DNA of 64,000 nucleotides, from assembly GCF_011604685.1 (NCBI RefSeq), contig NZ_CP050063.1, forward strand, positions 8,163,001 through 8,227,000, given 5' to 3'. The notes under the pieces were generated by a model, which had not been told where the DNA came from, did not search any database, and saw only the letters and a program-made list of their open reading frames with translations. Origin of the DNA: Spirosoma aureum. GTDB taxonomy: Bacteria; Bacteroidota; Bacteroidia; Cytophagales; Spirosomataceae. This document shows positions 43,290-51,653 of the stretch, piece by piece (within the stretch, counting starts at the first letter, position 1; the number at the start of each line of letters is the position of its first letter). The translations under genes and the position numbers were made by a program.

Positions 43290-44153
43290 CTATTTCACCA
43301 TTTTGGTAGCCAACGTCCGGTACACCTTTAGCACATGATCCGTTTGAATAACATCGATACCGAATTGGGCCGCTTTAGCATATTGACTGGGTAAATCATA
43401 AAAATCCAATAGATCAGAAAATACTTTAATTTTCTGATGATGGATTTGCCCCACCAGCGATTCACTAAGGGCAGGCCAGCTCACATCAAAAGCATATGGA
43501 TGAAGTTTGCTTATTTTGTCGGCCATTGCATCTGCATTTTTCAGCCCAGGCATCAGCTTCGCGGTTGGTGCTACTTTTTGTAAAGCCAATAATTTTTCGT
43601 CAGAACCGTAAAAAACGGCATCGTTCAACAAGCCATATTTCGTCAGAATTTCTACTAAAGGCTCCGGTGCAACGTCTTTGCAATCGACGTACAGGTTTGT
43701 TTTCGACGGATGGTGAGCGTTCCAGTCGGCAAGCAATTCTCCGACCTCATCCAACGTTGGAATCTGTTCCTTCTGAAATTGATTGTCATATCCTTTAGCC
43801 GCTGATAGTTTTTTCAGTTCTGCCAGCGCCTGGTCTTTTACCGGGCCAGCACCCGTCGTCGTTCTGTTCAGTGTACCATCATGCAAAATGACCAGCTGGC
43901 CGTCTTTCGTTGTTCGAACATCTATCTCAATATAATCGACCTGCATTTGCAAAACTGCCCGAAAGGTAGCCAGCGTATTTTCAGGCGCTATTTCCGATGA
44001 GCCTCGATGCGCCGAAATACCTATTTTGTTCTGCGCTGCCAATACCGTACGGTAATAGGCAACTGAATCGGGCGATTGTCCGTAAGCTGCATTTTGAACA
44101 ATCAGGCACCAGATTATGAAGCTACTTCTCAGATTTTTCAAAGCTCGATTCAT
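43290..44153 (-). CDS. Exported glycerophosphodiester phosphodiesterase
   Basis: 287 residues with a signal peptide (about 1-25). GDPD fold: ISAHRGSSEIAPENTLATFR (catalytic His-Arg and Glu), YIEIDVRTTKDGQLVILHDG with second His and Glu/Asp metal ligands, then LNRTTTGAGPV. The end, FGIDVIQTDHVLKVYR, is typical. It would cleave glycerophosphodiesters, releasing an alcohol and glycerol-3-phosphate, in the periplasm. Its ATG overlaps the stop of the 701-residue membrane protein gene by 4 bases, so the two are translationally coupled. Confidence 0.88.
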   Translation of the reverse strand: MNRALKNLRSSFIIWCLIVQNAAYGQSPDSVAYYRTVLAAQNKIGISAHRGSSEIAPENTLATFRAVLQMQVDYIEIDVRTTKDGQLVILHDGTLNRTTTGAGPVKDQALAELKKLSAAKGYDNQFQKEQIPTLDEVGELLADWNAHHPSKTNLYVDCKDVAPEPLVEILTKYGLLNDAVFYGSDEKLLALQKVAPTAKLMPGLKNADAMADKISKLHPYAFDVSWPALSESLVGQIHHQKIKVFSDLLDFYDLPSQYAKAAQFGIDVIQTDHVLKVYRTLATKMVK

Positions 44154-46255
44154 TTATGCAGAGCGTTTTTTAAATTAGGTTTTGCCCGCCAATCGGCCTC
44201 CAGACCGAATCGCGTATGAATCGCATTGCCTGGCTTTTCATTGGCCGGGTAGTTATAGACCAGTCGATTTGTTACGAGGAACAATACGCCCGAAATTGCT
44301 ACCGCCAGGGCCGCTCTCATCCAGGCTTGCCGGTAAAACAAGCCAAAAGATTCCGGCAGATGAATAGCGAACTCTTCCCGTTCGCGCGGTACCGTCAATA
44401 CAAGCAGCGTCGCCAGGATAGCATTGACCGTAATGACCCACTCTGTCAACAAACGTTGGGGGCTCCAGTCGACTAAGGCGCGTTCAAAATTCCCAACGAC
44501 CATCAGCCAGAGCAATACCAGGAAAATCAGTTGCCCTCTACCCAGCCAGGACATTGGAATAATGGATAGTGGTTCTCTGGCATGCCGCCTTATAAGCAGG
44601 ATAAATACGAGAAGCAGCAAAAGCCAGGTTACGTTAAACCACCCTGTTGGCGTCATATGCAGGAAGTCGATTCCCGGCAATCGGCCAAAATAAGGTACGT
44701 CCCATAAAGCGGCTGATGTTTCCTGATGATCAACTACCCGCGTCCATACGGCTGGATTCAACTGTTTTCCCCATTCCTCTACGTTCTTGACCAGGTTAAC
44801 ATACGGAATAGCCAGCCAGACAAAAACGGTTGCGACACCCAGTGTCCATTTCCGGCCGGTTGACGCCGATTCATGCTGGTCGACATGTACCGGAATTCGG
44901 GTCGCCAGAAAGCCCAGCGCCACAACGATAGCTACACCGTTGACGAATCCATAACTCTGTTCCAGAAAGCTATGCCAGTTTTGGTGCTGCCAGTCGGCCC
45001 AATTGTCGGTAATGGTTTTAAATTCATCGGTTTCGGGCAAGAATCCTTTCCCGCTAAGAATCCGTGGATTGCCAGGAATCATCAGCAGTTGTTTTACCCA
45101 TTGAATTCCCGAAAAGCCCAGCCCACCAATCGTGCCACTGAGTATTGACGCCACCGCAACCGGGAGCAGCTTATTCTGCCGGAACCAAAGCACTGCCCCG
45201 ATAAAAACACCGGTAATACCTGCCCAATCGTCGCTGCGGGGTGGTGTCATTCGGAGGCCGCCAGCGTTGGCAAAAAAAACACTGCCCAACACCGGAAAGG
45301 CTAAAAAAAAGAGCAACCAGCCAACGGCCATGTACACAATAAGCGAGGCCCCATCGCGAAACTTGCCAAAACGTCTGAAATAGACCACCAAGCCAATCAG
45401 CAAACCAAGAATCCAGCCGATATGCTGCGGATAATCGCCAAACCATTGAGGCCAGTTATTGAGAAAATTATGCGGATCAAACGCCACTGTTCCCGTTTCG
45501 GGATTTATGTAGGTCGGGTCGCCCAGCGGATACGTGAGGGACGACGCCAGTTTTTGATCCAGCCCAAACACCTTCAAAAGAGACTGAATTCCCCAGCCCA
45601 ATACGGCGCCCATTGCTCCGAAAATGGGTAAATACAACCGATTTTTTTCGTTTCGATCGACTAAGTCATACAAGGCCATTGCCAGCAAAGCGAACAGGGC
45701 GGCCAGATAATCGGCATCGAGCCAGTAGAGCGGGCTTTTGTGCCGCGACCACGTATGATCGAAAACAATACCCGATTGAATCCAGTCGACAACAGGATCT
45801 TCGATCAAATCCTGAATAAACCAAACGCCAAACAGAACGAGAATCGGCTTGAACAGTTGAATCAGACGTTTCTGGTCGGCCACGGCCGCTAGTGCGGTTC
45901 CGGCTCCACCAAGAGCCGCCCATAAAAACCCGATGTAAAACAGGCCGACATAACCGTACCATTGCGAGAGGCCATGCCCACTTTGGGTGTAGGAGATGAC
46001 CTGCATGTAGGAAATAGAGCCGCCAAAGCCCCAGCCGATAGCCCCGAAAAAAGCAAAGTAAAGGACACGGGCTCGCCAGTCGGCCCGGCCAGACAACAAG
46101 GCAATCACGATAGCCGCCAGACAGCCTGCAAAAGCAGCTCCGTATTCATGCCCGAAATTACCCCGGATTCCCCAACCGATCGACAGGGCCAGACCGCACA
46201 GCAGTACCGAATTAAATCGCCGGATAGGTGATTGAATAGTTGTAGAAAGGACCAT
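44150..46255 (-). CDS. Large polytopic membrane protein of unknown function
   Basis: 701 residues with roughly fourteen hydrophobic segments. The N-terminus (LALSIGWGIRGNFGHEYGAA, YFAFFGAIGWGFGGSISYMQ) is rich in Gly/Trp/Phe helices. No transporter signature I know is present. Polar loops contain LTYPLGDPTYINPETGTV and PRILSGKGFLPETDEFKTI, which may face the periplasm. It is coupled to the GDPD gene and lies 9 bp behind the HpaI aldolase gene. A role as a permease or a membrane enzyme for the locus's substrate is inferred from context only. Confidence 0.55.
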   Translation of the reverse strand: MVLSTTIQSPIRRFNSVLLCGLALSIGWGIRGNFGHEYGAAFAGCLAAIVIALLSGRADWRARVLYFAFFGAIGWGFGGSISYMQVISYTQSGHGLSQWYGYVGLFYIGFLWAALGGAGTALAAVADQKRLIQLFKPILVLFGVWFIQDLIEDPVVDWIQSGIVFDHTWSRHKSPLYWLDADYLAALFALLAMALYDLVDRNEKNRLYLPIFGAMGAVLGWGIQSLLKVFGLDQKLASSLTYPLGDPTYINPETGTVAFDPHNFLNNWPQWFGDYPQHIGWILGLLIGLVVYFRRFGKFRDGASLIVYMAVGWLLFFLAFPVLGSVFFANAGGLRMTPPRSDDWAGITGVFIGAVLWFRQNKLLPVAVASILSGTIGGLGFSGIQWVKQLLMIPGNPRILSGKGFLPETDEFKTITDNWADWQHQNWHSFLEQSYGFVNGVAIVVALGFLATRIPVHVDQHESASTGRKWTLGVATVFVWLAIPYVNLVKNVEEWGKQLNPAVWTRVVDHQETSAALWDVPYFGRLPGIDFLHMTPTGWFNVTWLLLLLVFILLIRRHAREPLSIIPMSWLGRGQLIFLVLLWLMVVGNFERALVDWSPQRLLTEWVITVNAILATLLVLTVPREREEFAIHLPESFGLFYRQAWMRAALAVAISGVLFLVTNRLVYNYPANEKPGNAIHTRFGLEADWRAKPNLKNALHK

Positions 46256-46264
46256 CGACTTGCA

Positions 46265-47089
46265 TTAAATAATCAGTGAAGTAGCCTGCTCCGGCTTCTG
46301 GTCATCACCAACGGCTTCTTTGATAATATGCAGGTCGTGACGAAGACGTTGACTAAACAAGGCGATGTCGAAACTATGCACCACGATATTGGCGCCCTCG
46401 TTTATCCACTTGATCTGCCGCTCGGGCTCCAGTGAAAAATGAATGCCGATGGCCAATCCCTTTTGGCGGGTTTTGTGAATAATGGTGCGTACGGCTGCTT
46501 CAAAATCAGGATGATCGTACTGCTCCGGCAGGCCCAGACTTACCGACAAATCATGAGGCCCGATAAACACGGCATCGAGACCCGGCACCGACAACAGCTC
46601 ATCGAGCCGATTAAGGGCAGGCACACTTTCGATGTTGGCGATGCAGATATGATCGGCATTATAGGCCGTGATGTACGCTTCCATTTCTGCCGACAACGTT
46701 TCTTTACCACTTAGAACATTCATCAATCGTTCACCTTTTAGTGGTCGGTATTTGGTAGCGCCCACCAATTCCCGTACCTGCTCTACGGATTCGAGATAGG
46801 GAGCCACTACCCCAAGCGCTCCACCATCAATGACCTGACAGGCCCGAAAGGGATCGGGGCTCGGTATCCTGACAATGGGCGTAATGCCGTAAGTCCGAAA
46901 TTGCTGGCACAGCCTGGCCAGTTCTGCCCGATCCAGCGGAATGTGTTCGGTATCTAAAAAAACGAAGTCGAGACCGACCTGATTGACAGCTTTCGGCCAC
47001 ATCGGTGCTGTCGACGTAATACAGGTTCCGTAGACGTTTTGACCGTTTTTAAGCTTTTGGAGGAGGCTCGGGCTGGTTGAACCATTCAT
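46265..47089 (-). CDS. HpcH/HpaI-family aldolase
   Basis: 274 residues. A class II pyruvate-type aldolase/citrate lyase family barrel: VGLDFVFLDTEHIPLDRAEL, IVRIPSPDPFRACQVIDGGA (Arg for pyruvate binding), GVVAPYLESVEQVRELVGAT, ICIANIESVPALNRLDELLS (metal-binding Glu) and DAVFIGPHDLSVSLGLP (metal-binding Asp). Such enzymes split 2-keto-3-deoxy acids to pyruvate and an aldehyde. It is first in a leftward five-gene run and divergent (252 bp) from the decarboxylase operon at 47342, and may complete the same pathway. Confidence 0.88.
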   Translation of the reverse strand: MNGSTSPSLLQKLKNGQNVYGTCITSTAPMWPKAVNQVGLDFVFLDTEHIPLDRAELARLCQQFRTYGITPIVRIPSPDPFRACQVIDGGALGVVAPYLESVEQVRELVGATKYRPLKGERLMNVLSGKETLSAEMEAYITAYNADHICIANIESVPALNRLDELLSVPGLDAVFIGPHDLSVSLGLPEQYDHPDFEAAVRTIIHKTRQKGLAIGIHFSLEPERQIKWINEGANIVVHSFDIALFSQRLRHDLHIIKEAVGDDQKPEQATSLII

Positions 47090-47341
47090 TTGACTAGCGA
47101 TTACAGACTAGTCATACTACTGTTTTCAGATCGATTCAGGCTACTGGTGTTGCGAATTTTTCCAATCAATCGATAGCCTGAACAAGCATTAACGTAGTAC
47201 TATATCCTGAAGTGTTGTTATTTCTTATGGATGCTTAGTTGCATGCAGGGCGCATTACAGCTGTGATCTTCCCCAACATGAACAGCACTTGTTGGCTATG
47301 GTCCGGCGTTCCCATTCACTCTTTTGTTCTTTTATTTTTAA

Positions 47342-48046
47342 ATGAAACCCATTGTTCAAATTTCACTGGATCTCACCAACATCGACGAAGCGCTCGAAAC
47401 GGCCGAATTAGCGATGCGGGCGGGTGTCGACTGGCTGGAAGCTGGCACTCCTTTGATCCTGGCCGAAGGTCTGCATGGCGTACGCAAATTACGCGAAGCC
47501 TTCCCGAATGTACCCATTGTAGCCGACCTCAAAACGATGGATGGTGGCTATCTCGAAGCCGAAATGATGGCCAAAGCCGGTGCTACGCACGTGGTGGTTA
47601 TGGCACGGGCTCACGCCGAAACGATTCAGTGCGTGGTGAAAGCCGGGCATGATTTTGGCGTTAAAGTCATGGGCGACAACATGGTATGTCCAGATATGAT
47701 TGAAGGAGCCAGATGGCTCGAAGACCTGGGCTGCGATTACGTTATTCATCACATCGGTTACGACGAGCGACGGGGCATTGCCGCGCGGGGCCACCGGATG
47801 CCCAGCCCGCTGGATCAGCTTCGCGAGGTTGTCCAGGCCGTTCGGATACCTGTCCAGGCCGTCGGCGGACTTAGTTTGGAACAGGCTATCCGCTGTCCGG
47901 AATATGGTGCCCCGCTGGTTGTACTCGGTGCTCCACTGACCATTGATGCGGATGCGTTCAAAACCGCTGACGGCAATCTGGAAGCATCGTTGCGGTTAAT
48001 CTGTCAAAAAATTCACGCTTATGGCGATGTGCCAATGGCAAACTGA
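47342..48046 (+). CDS. HUMPS-family OMPDC-fold decarboxylase/aldolase
   Basis: 234 residues of the orotidine decarboxylase superfamily. The catalytic D-x-K-x-x-D motif is intact as Asp62, Lys64 and Asp67 (VADLKTMDGG). Glu33 in WLEAGTPLIL matches the HPS/KGPDC (hexulose-phosphate synthase / 3-keto-gulonate-6-phosphate decarboxylase) branch. The C-terminal phosphate grips (VQAVGGLSLEQA, VVLGAPLTID) are present. Members either decarboxylate a keto-sugar acid phosphate or run a magnesium-dependent aldol reaction. Gene order with two dehydrogenases and an isomerase favours carbohydrate acid catabolism, but the exact substrate is unknown. Confidence 0.84.
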   Translation: MKPIVQISLDLTNIDEALETAELAMRAGVDWLEAGTPLILAEGLHGVRKLREAFPNVPIVADLKTMDGGYLEAEMMAKAGATHVVVMARAHAETIQCVVKAGHDFGVKVMGDNMVCPDMIEGARWLEDLGCDYVIHHIGYDERRGIAARGHRMPSPLDQLREVVQAVRIPVQAVGGLSLEQAIRCPEYGAPLVVLGAPLTIDADAFKTADGNLEASLRLICQKIHAYGDVPMAN

Positions 48047-48076
48047 TTGCGTATTACTCCTCATTTTCTTTATGTT

Positions 48077-49102
48077 ATGAAATCTGCTGCGGTTGTTAAT
48101 TATGCGCCGGAGAAAGGCTCCGTTGCTATTCGCGAACTGGACCGACCCGCCATTGGCGAAGACGATGTATTGCTGGAAGTTGCCAACGTTGGGGTTTGCG
48201 GGAGCGATCTGCATCAATGGACTGCCGACCATAGCTGGCCCGTCAATTACCCGGTGGTGCTTGGTCATGAATTTGGCGGTCATATTGTTGAACTGGGGAA
48301 TCGGGTTACGGGCTGGCATGAAGGCGACCGCGTGGTGAGCGAAACGGCCGCCGTCATCGATACCAACAACCCAATGACCCGTCGCGGGCTCTACAACCTC
48401 GACCCAACGCGCAAAGGTTTTGGGTATGGTGTCAATGGAGCCATGACACGGTTTGTACGCGTTCCAGCCCGTTGCCTGCATCCTGTACCTGACCAGCTTG
48501 CTTTCGAACAGGCTTGTCTGACCGAACCCTGCTGCGTAGCCTTTAATGCTGTGGTAGAAAATAGCCGCATAAAACCAGGCGACCGGGTTATTGTTCTGGG
48601 ACCGGGCACCATCGGTATTTTGTGCGCAGCGATGGCCCGGCTCTGTGGAGCCGAAGTAGCCCTTGTCGGGTTAGCAGCCGACCAGCATCGACTGGCCATT
48701 GGGAAACACTACGGCTGTGAAGCCATCATTGGCGATGCAACCGAATGGGCCCAAAAAGTGGATGGACTTGGTGCTGATTGCATCATCGACGCAGCTGGTA
48801 CAAGCATTACCCTGAAACTGGCGATGCAACTGGTTCGACCCAATGGTCATATCACTAAAGTTGGCTGGGGCCCGCAGCCACTTGGTTTCTCACTCGATCC
48901 ATTGGTACAGAAAAACGTGACGCTTCAGGGAAGTTTCAGCCATAACTGGCCGATCTGGGAGCGAGTCATTGCGTTGCTTGCCAATGGGCAACTGGATGTA
49001 AAACCCATTATTGGGGGTGTTTGGCCCATTACGGAATGGCACGAGGCCTTTGAAAAAATGCACCGGGGCGAGGTGGTGAAAAGCGTACTCAAACCGGTGT
49101 AA
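48077..49102 (+). CDS. Zinc-dependent polyol/sugar-acid dehydrogenase (sorbitol/threonine DH-like)
   Basis: 341 residues from ATG 48077. MDR-type enzyme: catalytic zinc residues in VGVCGSDLHQW and LGHEFGGHIVELG, and Rossmann motif VIVLGPGTIGILCAAMARL followed by VALVGLAADQHRL. The structural-zinc cysteine cluster is altered: the expected C-x2-C-x2-C-x7-C is missing (GLYNLDPTRKGFGYG occupies the region). It would oxidise a secondary hydroxyl of a polyol or aldonate to a keto group. It lies 30 bp behind the HUMPS gene and 3 bp before the SDR gene, hence one operon. Confidence 0.84.
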   Translation: MKSAAVVNYAPEKGSVAIRELDRPAIGEDDVLLEVANVGVCGSDLHQWTADHSWPVNYPVVLGHEFGGHIVELGNRVTGWHEGDRVVSETAAVIDTNNPMTRRGLYNLDPTRKGFGYGVNGAMTRFVRVPARCLHPVPDQLAFEQACLTEPCCVAFNAVVENSRIKPGDRVIVLGPGTIGILCAAMARLCGAEVALVGLAADQHRLAIGKHYGCEAIIGDATEWAQKVDGLGADCIIDAAGTSITLKLAMQLVRPNGHITKVGWGPQPLGFSLDPLVQKNVTLQGSFSHNWPIWERVIALLANGQLDVKPIIGGVWPITEWHEAFEKMHRGEVVKSVLKPV

Positions 49103-49105
49103 CCC

Positions 49106-49882
49106 ATGCGGCTCCAACATAAAGTCATCATCATAACCGGCAGTTGCACCGGCATCGGAAAAGCTATTGCCAGTCGGTGCGTTGCCGAAGGGGCACGGGT
49201 TGTTATTCACGGACTGGAACGGGAATTGGGTGAAGCCATTGTCGCTACACTGGGGCATGATAAGGCGGTATTGCACATTGAAGAAATTACCGCCGACAAT
49301 ACCCCGCAACACCTGGTAGACCTTGCCCTGAAATCGTTTGGCCGGCTGGATGCGGTGGTCAACAATGCCGCAATGGTCGTTTCATCCAACACCCAGACAA
49401 CGGATCTGGCGCTATTCCGCCAGATCATGGAAGTGAATACCCTGGCTCCTTTTGCCTTGATCAAAGTGGCCTTGCCCTATCTGCAGCAATGGCGTGGCTG
49501 CGTACTGAACATTGGATCGCTCAATGCCTGGTGTGGCGAACCAAACCTAATGGCCTATAGTGTCTCAAAAGGTGCGTTGGTCACCCTGACCCGTAACCTT
49601 GGCGATACATTGCATCGGGAAGCGGGCGTACGGGTCAATCAGCTCAATCCGGGTTGGGTACTCACAGAACGGGAAATCCAGCGAAAACACCAGCAGGGCC
49701 TTGCCGACGACTGGTATCAACATCTCCCATCAGAATTTGCCCCCGCTGGCCGTATACTGTGGCCCGACGAAATTGCAGCCGCAGCCGTGTATTGGTTGGG
49801 TGACGAAAGCGGCCCCGTTAGCGGCCAGATCGTTGATCTGGAGCAGTATCCGTTTATTGGCCGAAATCCGGCGAAAAATTAA
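49106..49882 (+). CDS. Short-chain dehydrogenase/reductase
   Basis: 258 residues. Classical SDR: TGSCTGIGKAIASRC, HGLERELGEA, NNAAMVVSS, Ser in VLNIGSLNAW, and Tyr-Lys in YSVSKGALV. The C-terminal region (VSGQIVDLEQYPFIGRN) closes the dimer. The NNAA variant of NNAG is common. As second dehydrogenase of the operon it may oxidise or reduce another carbon of the same sugar acid. Three bases separate it from the preceding gene. Confidence 0.87.
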   Translation: MRLQHKVIIITGSCTGIGKAIASRCVAEGARVVIHGLERELGEAIVATLGHDKAVLHIEEITADNTPQHLVDLALKSFGRLDAVVNNAAMVVSSNTQTTDLALFRQIMEVNTLAPFALIKVALPYLQQWRGCVLNIGSLNAWCGEPNLMAYSVSKGALVTLTRNLGDTLHREAGVRVNQLNPGWVLTEREIQRKHQQGLADDWYQHLPSEFAPAGRILWPDEIAAAAVYWLGDESGPVSGQIVDLEQYPFIGRNPAKN

Positions 49883-49971
49883 TAATTAGTACGGTTCGTG
49901 GCAGCAAACATCAACCCTGCCCTGCCATCATGAAACGTAATCTGTAATACTCCCTTTATCATGAAACAACT

Positions 49972-50862
49972 ATGCCTCAATTAGCAGCTTTCCCTAAAGC
50001 GTTTATGCAGCAGCTCTGCAAAGATGGAACGATGCATATTTCCGAATGGATCGAGCTGGCGACCAAACTCGACATTGATGGACTGGAATGGTATGCCGGA
50101 TTTCTGGAAATGGAAAATGAAGCAAACTGGCCCCTGTTTCGTCAGCAGGTAGAAGCGCATGGAAAAGCGATTCCGATGATGTGCTGCTCCCCGGATTTTA
50201 CGCATCCCGATGCCGGTTTCCGAGCCAACGAAATTGTGAAGCAGAAGCGATGGATTGATATGACGTATGCATTGGGTGGTTCCTACTGCCGGGTTTTATC
50301 CGGACAACGGCGACCCGAATTGTCGATTGAAGAAGGAATTTCCCTCGCGGCCGAATGCATTTCCGCTTGCCTACCCTACGCGCAGGAACGCGGCATTATA
50401 CTAATCATTGAAAATCATTATAAAGATGATTTTTGGACGTACCCCGAATTTGCCCAGAAAATGGACGTGTTCTGCAAGCTCGTAGACCGCATCGATCATC
50501 CGAATTTTGGCGTCAATTATGATCCAAGCAATACCTATCTCGCCGGAGAAGATCCGTTAGAGCTACTATATCGGGTGTCGCATCGGGTGGTGACCATGCA
50601 CGCCAGTGACCGGTATCTGCTCGAAGGTACCATCGAAGACCTGCGTCGCGAAGAAGGTGGTGCTGCTGGCTATGCCAAACGACTCAGCCACGGCGAAATT
50701 GGCAAGGGACTCAATGATTACGACGCCATATTCACCGAACTGAAACGGGTGGGTTTCGATGGCTGGATCAGCATTGAAGACGGTGTCGACGGCATGGCAC
50801 AGTTGGAACGCAGCGTAGCTTTCCTTCGCAAAAAAATGGCTGAATACTGGCCTGAGAGCTGA
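49972..50862 (+). CDS. Sugar phosphate isomerase/epimerase (xylose-isomerase-like TIM barrel)
   Basis: 296 residues, no signal peptide. AP-endonuclease-2/xylose isomerase barrel with metal ligands in IILIIENHYKDDFWT (Glu), NFGVNYDPSN (Asp), VVTMHASDR (His) and GWISIEDGVDG (Glu). Such enzymes interconvert keto and aldo sugars or epimerise 3-keto sugars. It is the last gene of the rightward operon beginning at 47342, after an 89-bp spacer; a 35-bp palindrome follows the stop. Confidence 0.84.
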   Translation: MPQLAAFPKAFMQQLCKDGTMHISEWIELATKLDIDGLEWYAGFLEMENEANWPLFRQQVEAHGKAIPMMCCSPDFTHPDAGFRANEIVKQKRWIDMTYALGGSYCRVLSGQRRPELSIEEGISLAAECISACLPYAQERGIILIIENHYKDDFWTYPEFAQKMDVFCKLVDRIDHPNFGVNYDPSNTYLAGEDPLELLYRVSHRVVTMHASDRYLLEGTIEDLRREEGGAAGYAKRLSHGEIGKGLNDYDAIFTELKRVGFDGWISIEDGVDGMAQLERSVAFLRKKMAEYWPES

Positions 50863-50913
50863 CGGGTTTTACTTGATTTCGCTTTGTAATGTCGAATCAA
50901 ATTTTCCAGCCCC

Positions 50914-50999
50914 TTCGCAAACTCAGGTAAAAACCCACGCCACGGTTAACATGACGCTCAAGAATAACCATGGCACGGGTTTTTACCTGAGTTTGCGAA
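50914..50999. repeat. Long intergenic palindrome (35-bp arms)
   Basis: Left arm 50914-50948 and right arm 50965-50999 are reverse complements with three mismatches (outer ends TTCGCAAACTCAGGTAAAAA). The inner tips read CCACGGTTA and TAACCATGG, around a 16-base loop. It lies between the end of the isomerase operon and the end of the convergent BstA-like gene, so it may serve as a shared terminator. Confidence 0.8.
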
Positions 51000-51070
51000 A
51001 AGCCCGTTTTCAACGCGCCGTTTGCCGAAAGTATTCTGGCTGGCAGTAGAAGTGAAGTATGACCTTTACC

Positions 51071-51595
51071 CTAAATCGTCGATAAGGCCAGCTTAATATG
51101 CGCTAAATGGTGTTCAGCATGCCAGACCGATATAGCTAATGCCTGCGCCTGCGTAAACTGTATTTTTCGAACCGGGTGATTATAACGAATAGCTAATGCT
51201 TTCTCATCGAGCGATCGGGCTAAATAAGCATAGCGCCGATGGGCGCCTTCGAACAAAAGCAGTGAATCGTCGACCGGAGCCGTTGTCGCGTCAGCTGTTC
51301 CAGCCCAGGCGTTCATATCGATCATGGTCGCTTCAGAATAGTCGGGTTCGGTAAGGGCTTTCTTCATCCGCAGATAGTGTAGCAACTGAATATCAGCCAC
51401 ATGATGAACCAGTTGCCGCACAGTCCAACTACCCTCCCGATACGTTTTGGCCAAATCGTCAGGGGATAAATTCTCCACGAGCCGCCGATACTCCGCGGGG
51501 ATCGTTTCAATCCGATGAATAATCTGAGCTAACTCGCCTGGCGAATACGTTTCCTGTATGACAAAGGGCCCAATGGGATATTTACGATTGTCCAT
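51071..51595 (-). CDS. DinB-family metal-dependent protein, BstA/YfiT-like (putative bacillithiol transferase)
   Basis: 174 residues. Four-helix DinB fold with the YfiT-type start YPIGPFVIQETYS, then WTVRQLVHHVADIQLLHYLR (first metal His) and VWHAEHHLAHIKLAL (His pair). Bacillus BstA/YfiT transfers bacillithiol to electrophiles, and Bacteroidota can make this thiol. A detoxification role is likely but not shown by the sequence. No neighbour shares the strand closely. Confidence 0.82.
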   Translation of the reverse strand: MDNRKYPIGPFVIQETYSPGELAQIIHRIETIPAEYRRLVENLSPDDLAKTYREGSWTVRQLVHHVADIQLLHYLRMKKALTEPDYSEATMIDMNAWAGTADATTAPVDDSLLLFEGAHRRYAYLARSLDEKALAIRYNHPVRKIQFTQAQALAISVWHAEHHLAHIKLALSTI

Positions 51596-51653
51596 GTATT
51601 CGTTTAGAATTTTGTACTGACCTACAAGCCAGCGATTTAATCATTTTCAGGGC

